NCBI GenBank assembly: GCA_021815405.1
Contig: JAKAGV010000019.1
Span: 1 to 64,000, forward strand
Source of the DNA: Bacteroidota bacterium
GTDB taxonomy: Bacteria; Bacteroidota; Ignavibacteria; Ignavibacteriales; Ignavibacteriaceae
Direction: 5' to 3'
DNA length: 64,000 nucleotides
Position 1 is the stretch's first letter; every line of letters starts with the position of its first letter. The position numbers and the translations under genes were made by a program. Positions 51,929-61,930 of the stretch are shown here, piece by piece. A model generated the notes under the pieces. The model searched no databases. It saw nothing but the letters and a program-made list of their open reading frames with translations, and was not told where the DNA came from.

Positions 51929-52186
51929 TTATTCTTTAGCTTTCGGCTTAGCCTCACTGACAATGATGTTCCGACCTTTAAGTTCGGCACCATTGAGAGC
52001 CTGGATAGCGCTTGAAGCTTCAGATTCGCTTTCCATTTCCACGAATCCAAATCCTCTAGATCTACCTGTTTGGCGATCAGTAACAACTTTAGCAGAAACA
52101 ACTTTACCATGTGCTTCAAAAGCAGCTTTCAAAGCATCGTCATTTACTGCCCATGGGAGTGACCCCACAAAAAGCTTAGTACTCAC
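51929..52186 (-). CDS. RRM-type RNA-binding protein
   Basis: 'TKLFVGSLPWAVNDDALKAAFEAHGKVVSAKVVTDRQTGRSRGFGFVEMESESEASSAIQALNGAELKGRNIIVSEA' (RNP1/RNP2); GTG start at 52186 preferred. Confidence 0.93.
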   Translation of the reverse strand: MSTKLFVGSLPWAVNDDALKAAFEAHGKVVSAKVVTDRQTGRSRGFGFVEMESESEASSAIQALNGAELKGRNIIVSEAKPKAKE

Positions 52187-52391
52187 TAACTTACCTCTAA
52201 TATGATTGAAAATAACTACACGGTTATAAACCGCAAAGAAAAATAGCACTTTGCGAAATTAAAACAAAATAATTTCTACCCTTTTTTTATAATTTGTTGT
52301 ATTTTTCAACACGTCGTTGGAGCGCTTGGAGAGAGCTTATTTTAAGCTTTTGAACAAAATTTTATACATTATTCAAACTTATATTTAATAG

Positions 52392-53741
52392 TTACCTAAA
52401 AACTTCATCTACTGCAGAAGTTAAACTTGCTGCAGGGAAAATTTTTATTCCGCCGTTTTGTTTTAATCCTTTTAAGTTATTTTGAGGAATTATGATTTTT
52501 CTGAATCCCAGTCTTTCAGCTTCCTGAATTCTTTTTTCAATCTGGCTCACTGTTCTAATCTCACCGCCTAAGCCGACTTCCCCAACGACAACACAGCTAT
52601 TATTTGCAGTCTTGTCAAGCAAACTCGATGCAATACTGCAGCAGACTGCTAGATCGATAGCAGGTTCATCTATTTTAACTCCGCCAGCCATATTTAAAAA
52701 AACATTGTTAGCAGAAAGCCTGAAGCTGCCTCTCTTCTCAAGTACAGCAAGAAGAATCGACAATCTTCTTTGATCGAACCCGGTGGTTACTCTTTGAGGA
52801 TTTCCATAGTTCGACGGCGTGACAAGTGCTTGAACTTCAATTAGAATAGGACGAGTACCTTCCAAGCTAGCAGTTACAATTGACCCGGAGGTTTCTTTTT
52901 CCCTCTCACTTAAAAAAAGTTCGCTGGGATTTTTCACTTCAGATAAACCATCTTCGTGCATTTCGAATACGCCGATTTCATTCGTGCTGCCAAATCTGTT
53001 TTTCTGTGAGCGCAATATTCTAAATGAATGATGAGATTCTCCTTCAAATTGAATTACAGTATCAACGATGTGTTCGAGCAGCTTTGGTCCTGCGATGAAT
53101 CCTTCTTTGGTTACGTGTCCGACAATCAAAACGGAGTAATGCTTTTTCTTTGCATCTTCAAGAAGAAGCGCAGTACATTCTCTTATCTGTGTAATTGTTC
53201 CCGGAGAATTTTCAAGCTCGCTGCGGTACATCGTTTGAATGGAATCGATAACTACCAAGACGGGAGTTAAATCGTTTATTGCTTTGATAATTGGATTTAA
53301 ATCCGTTTCGGCTAAAACATAAAACTCATCTGATTTTATATTTAATCTTGATGCACGGATCTTAATTTGTTTTTCCGATTCTTCGCCTGTTACATAAAGT
53401 ACTTTATTTTTTATGTTTGATGCTACCTGCATTGCAAGTGTAGATTTACCAATGCCGGGATCGCCGCCAAGCAAAACAACCGAGCCAGGCATTAGTCCTC
53501 CGCCGAGAACGCGGTCAAATTCATTTATGCCGGTCTTTATCCGGTCTTCTTCCACGGCTGTAATTTCATTTATCTTATGGAGAGTAACTCTTCCTTCATA
53601 AGAAGATTTTTGGTGCGGCGATGTTTCAATTATTTCTTCAACAAATGTATTCCAACTATCGCAGCCCGGACATTTACCGATCCATCTTAAAGATTCATAC
53701 CCACAATTCGAACAAACATATTTTATTTTTGTCTTGCTCAA
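52392..53741 (-). CDS. radA: DNA repair protein RadA
   Basis: Zn finger 'YVCSNCGYESLRWIGKCPGCDSWNTFVEE', Walker A 'GGDPGIGKST', 'KNRFGSTNEIGVFEM'. Confidence 0.96.
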   Translation of the reverse strand: MSKTKIKYVCSNCGYESLRWIGKCPGCDSWNTFVEEIIETSPHQKSSYEGRVTLHKINEITAVEEDRIKTGINEFDRVLGGGLMPGSVVLLGGDPGIGKSTLAMQVASNIKNKVLYVTGEESEKQIKIRASRLNIKSDEFYVLAETDLNPIIKAINDLTPVLVVIDSIQTMYRSELENSPGTITQIRECTALLLEDAKKKHYSVLIVGHVTKEGFIAGPKLLEHIVDTVIQFEGESHHSFRILRSQKNRFGSTNEIGVFEMHEDGLSEVKNPSELFLSEREKETSGSIVTASLEGTRPILIEVQALVTPSNYGNPQRVTTGFDQRRLSILLAVLEKRGSFRLSANNVFLNMAGGVKIDEPAIDLAVCCSIASSLLDKTANNSCVVVGEVGLGGEIRTVSQIEKRIQEAERLGFRKIIIPQNNLKGLKQNGGIKIFPAASLTSAVDEVFR

Positions 53742-53813
53742 GTTAAATCCTCCTTTGCAACCTAGTGACTTTGCGGCGGAAATATATTGCTACGAAGATA
53801 CAAAGGCATTAAG

Positions 53814-56399
53814 TTAAATAAATTTTCCAACAACTTGTTCAACTTCGCCTAAAGCAGAAGGAATTTGAGAAATATCCTTTCCGCCGGCAGTTGCTAAGTG
53901 CGGTCTACCGCCTCCGCCTCCGCCAACTAATTTTGCAAGCTCGCCGACAATCTTTCCGGCACTCAATTTCTTTTCTTTAATTAAATCATCCGATACGACA
54001 CAAACGATTCCGACTTTTCCTTCAACCTCTGTAAACAGAACTCCGATTCCATGTTTTATTTTATTTCTAAGCTCATCGCCAAAATATTTAAGCTCATCCA
54101 TGTTATCGGCATTCACTTTTGCTTTGTAAATTTTTATTCCGTTTACTTCAGTAGATTTTGAAACCACAGAATCAATCTGTCCAAGTTTTTCTTTCAGTTT
54201 AAATTCGGAAATGTCCTTTTCAAGTTTTTTCTTTTCGTCAAGAAGTAAGGCAATCCTTTCTTCCGACTGCTTGAGATTATTTATCTGTGAAAGAATGAAA
54301 TGCTCAACACCTTCGCCGGTAACAGCTTCAATTCTTCTAACGCCGCTTGCGATTGATGATTCGCTGATTATCTTGAACAAGCCGATCTGTGAAGAATTTT
54401 TAACATGCGTACCGCCGCAGAATTCCATGCTGAAATCACCGAACTGAACGACGTTAACAAAATCTCCATACTTATCGCCGAAGAACATGAGTGCACCCAT
54501 TTTCTTAGCAACATCAAAGGGCACATTGCGGTGGTGCTGAAGTGGAATATTAAGTCTAAGCTGTTCGTTAACCAAAGCTTCAATATCACGCAGTTCGCTG
54601 TCGCTAAGCTTTGCAAAGTGGGTAAAGTCGAAACGGAGCCTGTCTGGTCCAACGTACGAACCGGCTTGATGAACATGCGTTCCTAAAATTTTTCTAAGTG
54701 CCGCATCAAGGAAATGTGTTGCAGAATGATTGCGCATAATATCCCAGCGACGTTTCTCATCAACCAAGGCAAGTACTTCCATTCCGGGAATAATCCGGTT
54801 TTCATTTTCGTTCTCAATAACATGAACAGTTTTATTCTCAATCTTTGTTACATCTATAACATTTAAAGAAGTATTACCAGCAATCAATTTTCCGAGATCG
54901 TCTATCTGCCCACCGGCTTCAACATAAAAAGGAGTTTTATCGAGAATTATTAGATCGGTACTGTTATCTTTTTTATGTCCGATTATTTTTGAATCTGATT
55001 TTAACTCATCATAACCTGAGAATTCTGAGTTCACCGGCTCGATTAATTCAAAAGAATTTAGATCGCCGACTGAAATATTTACAGATGCAAATTTTTCTTT
55101 TGAAGCTTCTCTGGCACGTTTTCTTTGTTCTTCCATCAAATCATTGAAGCCTGCTTCATCGACTGTAAAGCCTTGTTCTTTTGCCATTACATTTGTAAGA
55201 TCAACCGGGAAGCCGTAAGTATCGTAAAGCATGAATGCATCTTCACCGGGAATTACATTTGCATTTGACTCCTTTAATCCCTTGATTAAATCTTCAAACA
55301 ATTCAATGCCGCGGTCAAGTGTAGCATTAAAGCTTTCCTCCTCGGCTTTGATTACTCGTTCAACATAACTTTGCTTTTCTTTTATTTCCGGGAAGACGCT
55401 GCTCATCGTGACGACTAAAACTTTTACCAATTCAAAAAGAAATGGCTTGTTCAAATTTAATTTTCTTCCATAACGGGCTGCACGTCTTAAAATTCTTCTA
55501 AGAACATAACCGCGACCGTCATTACCAGGCACTGCACCGTCTGCTATTGCAAATGTTAATGTGCGAATGTGGTCGGCAATAACTCTCATTGGAATTTTAT
55601 TTTCTTCCTTGTCGTACTTTACTCCTGACATTTTAGCTACAGCATCAATCAGCGGAGTAAAAACATCAGTATCGTAGTTCGAGCTTTTCTTCTGGAGTAC
55701 TGCGCAGACCCTTTCGAATCCCATTCCGGTATCAACATGTTTTGCGGGAAGCTCATGAAGCTTTCCTTCTTCATCGCGGTTATACTGAATAAAAACTAGG
55801 TTCCAGATTTCGATGCATTCCGGTACCCCGGCATTTACATATTTCGGATTATCATAATCATCGCTTAAGTTAATATGAATTTCCGAACACGGACCGCACG
55901 GACCGGTCTCGCCCATTTCCCAGAAGTTATCCTTCTCATCGAACCTTAAAATATGTTTTGGATTTATGTCGGTCTTGGTTTTCCAAAATTCTAAAGCTTC
56001 ATCGTCGGTCCGGTAAACCGTTGCGTATAATCTTTCTTTCGGAAGCTTCCAGACTTCGGTTAAAAGCTCCCACGCCCACTCGATTGCTTCGGCTTTGTAA
56101 TAATCTCCGAATGACCAGTTGCCAAGCATTTCAAAAAAAGTATGATGGTAGGTATCGTGCCCAACTTCTTCAAGATCATTATGCTTACCGCTTACACGGA
56201 TACATTTTTGCGTATCAGCCGCACGCCTATATTCTCTTGTGCCAGTCCCAAGAAAAACATCTTTAAATTGATTCATACCGGCATTTGTAAAAAGCAAAGT
56301 CGGATCGTCGAAAGGAACCACCGGCGAACTTGGAACTATGCGGTGTTCTTTACTTTTAAAGAAATCCAAAAACTGCTGTCTTATTTCACTCGAAGTCAT
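53814..56399 (-). CDS. alaS: Alanyl-tRNA synthetase
   Basis: 'FLDFFKSKEHRIVPSSPVVPFDDPTLLFTNAGMNQFKDVFLG', 'FCGGTHVKNSSQIGLFKI'. Confidence 0.97.
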   Translation of the reverse strand: MTSSEIRQQFLDFFKSKEHRIVPSSPVVPFDDPTLLFTNAGMNQFKDVFLGTGTREYRRAADTQKCIRVSGKHNDLEEVGHDTYHHTFFEMLGNWSFGDYYKAEAIEWAWELLTEVWKLPKERLYATVYRTDDEALEFWKTKTDINPKHILRFDEKDNFWEMGETGPCGPCSEIHINLSDDYDNPKYVNAGVPECIEIWNLVFIQYNRDEEGKLHELPAKHVDTGMGFERVCAVLQKKSSNYDTDVFTPLIDAVAKMSGVKYDKEENKIPMRVIADHIRTLTFAIADGAVPGNDGRGYVLRRILRRAARYGRKLNLNKPFLFELVKVLVVTMSSVFPEIKEKQSYVERVIKAEEESFNATLDRGIELFEDLIKGLKESNANVIPGEDAFMLYDTYGFPVDLTNVMAKEQGFTVDEAGFNDLMEEQRKRAREASKEKFASVNISVGDLNSFELIEPVNSEFSGYDELKSDSKIIGHKKDNSTDLIILDKTPFYVEAGGQIDDLGKLIAGNTSLNVIDVTKIENKTVHVIENENENRIIPGMEVLALVDEKRRWDIMRNHSATHFLDAALRKILGTHVHQAGSYVGPDRLRFDFTHFAKLSDSELRDIEALVNEQLRLNIPLQHHRNVPFDVAKKMGALMFFGDKYGDFVNVVQFGDFSMEFCGGTHVKNSSQIGLFKIISESSIASGVRRIEAVTGEGVEHFILSQINNLKQSEERIALLLDEKKKLEKDISEFKLKEKLGQIDSVVSKSTEVNGIKIYKAKVNADNMDELKYFGDELRNKIKHGIGVLFTEVEGKVGIVCVVSDDLIKEKKLSAGKIVGELAKLVGGGGGGRPHLATAGGKDISQIPSALGEVEQVVGKFI

Positions 56400-56511
56400 T
56401 TTTTCTTTCTAATTTTTTCGTGCAAAGATAATAAAATCGAGGCTAAAATTTTGAAACCAAATCGGCATTTCATCATCGAACGGTTTGGAATTAAAAATTA
56501 TTGGGAGAAAA

Positions 56512-56760
56512 ATGCAAACACAACCTAAAGTAGTAATGTTTACAACGCCAACATGCAGTTTCTGCAATGCGGCAAAAAGATATTTTAGAGAAAAAAGTAT
56601 AAAGTTTACCGAAGTTGACGTAAGCCGGGATTTCAATGCAGCAAGAGATTTGCAAAGAATGACCGGTCAAACCGGAGTGCCGGTAATTTTAATCAACAAC
56701 CGTCCGATCGTTGGATTCGACAGACCGAAAATAAATCAAATGTTAAACATAAAAGGATAA
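56512..56760 (+). CDS. Glutaredoxin family protein
   Basis: 'VVMFTTPTCSFCNAAKRYFREKSIKFTEVDVS', 'GQTGVPVILINNRPIVGFD'. Confidence 0.92.
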   Translation: MQTQPKVVMFTTPTCSFCNAAKRYFREKSIKFTEVDVSRDFNAARDLQRMTGQTGVPVILINNRPIVGFDRPKINQMLNIKG

Positions 56761-56764
56761 TAAA

Positions 56765-57037
56765 ATGAAAATTAAACCGATGGATGACCGCCTCGTGCTT
56801 GAACTGCTTGAGGAAGAAACCAGAACAAAATCAGGACTTTATATTCCCGACACCGCAAAAGAAAAGCCGATTATGGGCAAAGTAGTTGCCGTTGGAACCG
56901 ATGAAGATTTGCGTGAGAAAATTAAAGAAGGCGATAAAGTTTTGTTTGCCAAATACGGCGGCGAAGAAATCAGCTTTGATGATAAGAGCTACAAAATTGT
57001 GCAGCGCTCCGATGTACTTGCTGTAATCGAAGACTAA
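56765..57037 (+). CDS. groES: Co-chaperonin GroES
   Basis: 'IKPMDDRLVLELLEEETRTKSGLYIPDTAKEKPIMGKVVAVG', 'EGDKVLFAKYGGEEI'. Confidence 0.95.
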   Translation: MKIKPMDDRLVLELLEEETRTKSGLYIPDTAKEKPIMGKVVAVGTDEDLREKIKEGDKVLFAKYGGEEISFDDKSYKIVQRSDVLAVIED

Positions 57038-57052
57038 CTTTTTTGAATATGC

Positions 57053-57096
57053 AAAGTGCATAGCGCATGGAATGAATGGCGTTATGCGCTTTGCAG
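57053..57096. repeat. Palindromic gene-end repeat, copy A
   Basis: GCAAAGTGCATAGCGC..GCGTTATGCGCTTTGC hairpin; shares arms with 63405-63453. Confidence 0.75.
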
Positions 57097-57124
57097 GCAA
57101 TTACAAACTTAATATGCTTTTTTA

Positions 57125-59218
57125 TTAAGGTACTAATTTTATTCTTGCATCGACAATACTTATCGAATCATCTACACAAACGATGAGCGGGTTGAAATCA
57201 AATTCTTTAATATCCGGATTATCCAGCATCATCTGAGCTGATGATCTAATTACGTTTTTAATTTTTTCCATATCAGCCGGTTTCTCTCCGCGAACGCCTT
57301 CTAATATTTTGCCAATCTTCGTTTTCTTAATCATCTCTTCAATGTCATCATCGCAAAGGCAAGCCGACTTTAAACAAGTATCATCGTAAACCTCAACATA
57401 CTTGCCTCCTCCGCCAAACATTATCATCGGTCCGAAAGACTTATCTCTAAAACCTCCGATAAGCAGCTCATGCTTCGGCTTAATGAAAGGTTGAATCAAG
57501 AATCCTTCAAGTTCAATATTATTTTTTTCAAAATTATTTTTTATTGAACCGGCTGCTAATAAAAGTTCTTCTTTATTTTTAATATTGACTTTGACGGCAT
57601 CCAGTTCCGATTTGTGAATTACTTTTTTTGAAATCCCCTTCAGCACAACCGGAAAATTAATCTTGAGCGAAGTTTTAGTAATTTCTTCAAGTGGAATAAA
57701 ATCAGATTGAATCATCGGAAGATTATACACTTTGGTAATTCTTTCCAATATTTTATGTCCGATAAAACCGGTATCGGTTCTTTTAGAACTTTCTGTAATG
57801 AAATCAGTTGATTTAATTTTAGAATTTCCCGGTTGAAAATAATTTCTTTTTACTTTTCTCTTTTCAAAAAATAAAATATTGGAGATTACTTTTGCCGGTT
57901 CTTCAGGATTTCTAAACAACGGTATTTTATATTTAGAATCCCGCCTGTACTTTTCCCAAAATTCCGGCAGAGGCATAACTACTTGGTAAATCGGCTTTTC
58001 ACTTTTGATGGAATTTATATTTTCAATTACATCAAATGCGGGAACCATAACCGGTTCAACAAAAATAGAAATTACCGCATCGACATTTTCATCTGCAGCA
58101 GCTATCTCATTTACGGCTTTGAATTGCTCGGGAGTTCCGCCCGGTAAAAGATCAACAGGATTTTCTACGCTGCCTTCTGCGCGGACAATTTCTCTTAATT
58201 TTTTCTTTGTGAAAATCGATAGCTTAGCCGGAGTAAGTTTTTCTTTTACAATTGAATCGATCGCTAAAATGGCAGGTCCGCCGGCATTTGTTACAACTGC
58301 AATCCGACTGCCTTTCGGCAGCGCGAAGTTTTCAAATCCTTTTGATGTATTGAACAACTCATTTAAACTTTCTGCTCTGATTATTCCGAACTGATCCAGC
58401 GCGGCATTTACAACTCTGTCGCTGCTGCCAAGCGCGCCGGTGTGAGAAGATGCAGCTTTAATTCCTTCTTCGGATCTCCCGGCTTTTAAAATTATTACCG
58501 GCTTAGTTATATCACCTTGAATAAATTTATTTATAAACGATTCACCGTTTTCAAAGCTTTCCAGATAGAAAGTCATTACGGAAATGTTTTCATCAGTCTG
58601 CCAAAATTCCAAAATATCGATTTCCGAAATGTCAGCTTTATTTCCGGCGCTAATAAAATGGGCAAACCGGATATCGGTATCCCGTAAAGAATTCAGAACT
58701 GCCGCACCGATGGCACCGCTTTGAGAAAAGAATGCTGTCCGCCCAACGGCTGGTTTTTCTGCAACAAAGGTAGCGTTTAATTTTATCTCGTCTAAAGTAT
58801 TTATTAATCCCATGCAGTTCGGTCCGACGAGTCGCGCCCCAGCAGCATTAACTTTCTGTAAAATTTTATTTTCCAAAACAGCGCCTTCGCTGCCGGTTTC
58901 TTTAAAGCCGGCAGTAATTAGTACAATCGCTTTAGTTCCCTTTTTCAAAATTGAATCAACTGAATCCTCAGCAAAAGTTTTCGGTACAACTATTATTGCA
59001 AGATCAATTTTTTCATGAATATCTTCGATAGTTTTAAAGCATTTGCTGCCGAGAATAGAACCGGAATTCGGATTTACCGGGAACAGCTTACCCGTATAAC
59101 CAAATTCTTTTATTGATCTCAGAATTTCATAGCCGATGCTTTTCTCTTTTGAAGAAGCGCCGGCAACACAGATTGATGAAGGATAAAAAAAACTTTTAAT
59201 TTTTGAATCTGCTTTCAT
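57125..59218 (-). CDS. Acetate--CoA ligase (ADP-forming)-type NDP-forming acyl-CoA synthetase
   Basis: 'FFYPSSICVAGASSKEKSIGYEILRSI' CoA-binding, 'FFSQSGAIGAAVL', ATP-grasp-like C-terminal domain. Confidence 0.92.
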   Translation of the reverse strand: MKADSKIKSFFYPSSICVAGASSKEKSIGYEILRSIKEFGYTGKLFPVNPNSGSILGSKCFKTIEDIHEKIDLAIIVVPKTFAEDSVDSILKKGTKAIVLITAGFKETGSEGAVLENKILQKVNAAGARLVGPNCMGLINTLDEIKLNATFVAEKPAVGRTAFFSQSGAIGAAVLNSLRDTDIRFAHFISAGNKADISEIDILEFWQTDENISVMTFYLESFENGESFINKFIQGDITKPVIILKAGRSEEGIKAASSHTGALGSSDRVVNAALDQFGIIRAESLNELFNTSKGFENFALPKGSRIAVVTNAGGPAILAIDSIVKEKLTPAKLSIFTKKKLREIVRAEGSVENPVDLLPGGTPEQFKAVNEIAAADENVDAVISIFVEPVMVPAFDVIENINSIKSEKPIYQVVMPLPEFWEKYRRDSKYKIPLFRNPEEPAKVISNILFFEKRKVKRNYFQPGNSKIKSTDFITESSKRTDTGFIGHKILERITKVYNLPMIQSDFIPLEEITKTSLKINFPVVLKGISKKVIHKSELDAVKVNIKNKEELLLAAGSIKNNFEKNNIELEGFLIQPFIKPKHELLIGGFRDKSFGPMIMFGGGGKYVEVYDDTCLKSACLCDDDIEEMIKKTKIGKILEGVRGEKPADMEKIKNVIRSSAQMMLDNPDIKEFDFNPLIVCVDDSISIVDARIKLVP

Positions 59219-59488
59219 TTAGTCCCCGATATTTTTTTAACTACAACAATTAAAGAACATCCACTCAAAGCTAAGACAATTTACCGGAATAAAAAATCAT
59301 GTTTAAGCCACGGAGATAATTAATTAAATTTTTATATATTTCGGTGAAGCTTAAAATAAATAATGAATAAACACCTAGAAACGCTGCTATCTGCTCATAC
59401 GATTTATTCCAACTCTTTTAATCTTATCTCCAAAGTTTTTAGGAGAAAATCAGAGAACCGTCATTAGCTTCACATTTTTTAAGAGCAA

Positions 59489-61846
59489 ATGAATAATAAT
59501 CAAAAAACAAAAAATCAGTTAATTGAAGAATTAAAAAAGCTTCAAAGAAAAGTAAAGAGACTTGAAAAGTCAGGGTCTGAACTGAAAAAAAATTCTGCTT
59601 TAAAAAATGAAAATCTCATAAAGCAAAATGGGGAAAACATTAGTGCACAAGAACTAGACTACAAAGCACTAGTTGAATCATCACTCGATGCAATCTGTGT
59701 AATGCAAGAGAGTAAGTTGATAATGGTTAATCCTGCGTGGGAAAAATTATTCGGATATTCCCGTAAGCTGGCTTATTCAAAGTATTTTGATTTTATGAAG
59801 ATAGTAGCACCATCCTGCCGGGCAAAAATTCAATCTCGGTTGAATACGTTAAATAAAGGTGTTCCTTCCGAACAAAGGTATGAGTTTAAAGGTATAATTA
59901 GTTCAGGAGAAATAATTGATATAGAAGCAAGCATGACCTCAATAACCTGGAATGGGGGGAAAGCTATCCAGGGTATTTGCCGCGATATATCCGAAAGGAA
60001 TAAAATTGTAGATGCATTAAAACGTGAAGCCTTTATTTTTGATAACCTCAATGATGCAATTATAATTACCGACCTTGAAGGAAACATTCTCAATTGGAAT
60101 TCTGCTGCAACAAAAATGTACGGTTTTACTAAGGAGGAAGTACTAGACAAACCGGCGGATATCTTAAATAGGAAAGAAGTTCACCTATCATTAAATAAAA
60201 AAATAATTGCCTCGATAGAAAAAGAAGGCAAATGGATAGGCGAAGTTGAATTTATAAGAAAGGACGGAGTTAAGCGATTATCGGAAACAGTCGTATTTCC
60301 ATACTTTGATTCGAACGGGGAACAAATTGCTCTTGTCCGTGTTAATAGAGATATAACCGAAAAGAAAAAAGCGCAAGAAGAACTCCAGGAAAGCAAAAGA
60401 AGGTATGAAGAACTAGCTGATCTTTTACCGCAAACTGTATTTGAAGTTGACCTGACAGGAAAAATTATATTTGTAAACCAGGCAAGCTTTAAAATGTTTG
60501 GCTATACAAAAGAAGAATTCGAAGAGGGCTTGAATTTATTTCAGATGATATCTCCAAACCAGGCATCTTTAGTTTCAGAAAATTTTCTAAAAAGAATTAA
60601 AGGTGAAAATTTTAATGACGAAGAATATATTGCGGTAAGAAAGGACGGTTCTTCTTTTCCAATCCTTGCTTTCACGGTACCAATCAATAAGAACGGAAAA
60701 ATAACCGGATTGAGAGGTTTCATAATTGACATTACGGAAAGAAAACAAACTGAAGAGCAGCTAAGAAAGCTATCAAGGGCAGTTGAACAAAGCCCTAGCT
60801 CTATTATCATTACAAATATTTTCGGAGATATTGAGTACGTTAATCCGTACTTTTCAGAACTGACTGGTTATAATAAAGAAGAAGTAATAAACAAAAATCC
60901 CCGCATACTGAAATCAGGTTACACATCAACTGAAGATTATAAAAAAATGTGGGAATTTCTTTCCAACGGTAAAAAATGGTCTGGTGAATTTTTAAATAAG
61001 AAAAAGAACGGCGAACTTTACTGGGAATCGGCAACTATCTCTCCTATTATAGATTCACGCGGTAAGATTACTCATTACTTAGCCATCAAAGAAGATATTA
61101 CCGAAAAGAAAAAAGTCGAGAAGGAATTAATCTTAGCCAAAGAGAAAGCAGAAGAATCCGACAGGCTGAAATCTGAGTTCCTTGCGCAAATGTCGCATGA
61201 GATCCGTTCGCCGATAAATGTAATTTTAAGTTATAATTCTTTCTTAAAGGAAGAGCTTGAAGATAAGCTTGACAGCAGTCTTGAATCTTCATTCACATCA
61301 ATTGATTCTGCAGGTAAAAGATTACTGCGTACAATCGACCTGATACTTAATATGGCTGCCATGCAAACTGGTTATGTTAATGTTGAGTTAAATCCTACTG
61401 ATATTTCTTCCATAATTGCCGGACTTGTTGCTGAGTTCGAATTCTCCGCCAAAAACAAAAATATTGAGCTGTCCATCGTAAACCTTGCAGAAGGTGTAAA
61501 AGTACCGGCAGATGATTATATAATAAGTGAGATTTTTCAAAATTTAATTGGCAACTCGGTAAAATACACAACTAGCGGAAAGATTGAGATAAAAATTTAT
61601 TCCGATGGAAACAGCCGACTGCTGGTAGATGTTAAAGATACCGGTATTGGCATTTCGGAAGAATATCTGCCAAAGCTGTTTATTCCTTTCTCGCAGGAAG
61701 AAATGGGATACTCTCGAAAATACGAAGGCAATGGCTTAGGACTCGCATTGGTTAAAAAATATATTGATCTGCTTGGAGCGGAAATAAAAGTTGAAAGCAA
61801 AAAGGGAGAGGGATCCACGTTTACGGTAATTTTTCATAAAGAATAG
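59489..61846 (+). CDS. Multi-PAS sensor histidine kinase
   Basis: Multiple PAS S-box repeats, 'FLAQMSHEIRSPINVI' H-box, HATPase 'DTGIGISEEYLPKLF'. Confidence 0.95.
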   Translation: MNNNQKTKNQLIEELKKLQRKVKRLEKSGSELKKNSALKNENLIKQNGENISAQELDYKALVESSLDAICVMQESKLIMVNPAWEKLFGYSRKLAYSKYFDFMKIVAPSCRAKIQSRLNTLNKGVPSEQRYEFKGIISSGEIIDIEASMTSITWNGGKAIQGICRDISERNKIVDALKREAFIFDNLNDAIIITDLEGNILNWNSAATKMYGFTKEEVLDKPADILNRKEVHLSLNKKIIASIEKEGKWIGEVEFIRKDGVKRLSETVVFPYFDSNGEQIALVRVNRDITEKKKAQEELQESKRRYEELADLLPQTVFEVDLTGKIIFVNQASFKMFGYTKEEFEEGLNLFQMISPNQASLVSENFLKRIKGENFNDEEYIAVRKDGSSFPILAFTVPINKNGKITGLRGFIIDITERKQTEEQLRKLSRAVEQSPSSIIITNIFGDIEYVNPYFSELTGYNKEEVINKNPRILKSGYTSTEDYKKMWEFLSNGKKWSGEFLNKKKNGELYWESATISPIIDSRGKITHYLAIKEDITEKKKVEKELILAKEKAEESDRLKSEFLAQMSHEIRSPINVILSYNSFLKEELEDKLDSSLESSFTSIDSAGKRLLRTIDLILNMAAMQTGYVNVELNPTDISSIIAGLVAEFEFSAKNKNIELSIVNLAEGVKVPADDYIISEIFQNLIGNSVKYTTSGKIEIKIYSDGNSRLLVDVKDTGIGISEEYLPKLFIPFSQEEMGYSRKYEGNGLGLALVKKYIDLLGAEIKVESKKGEGSTFTVIFHKE

Positions 61847-61930
61847 CTGATCTTATCATTTGTAAATAATTTTTATCCTCTTTAGGTTTATTAAGGTAAT
61901 TTTATTTAAGAGATTGGAAGTCATAGCAAT

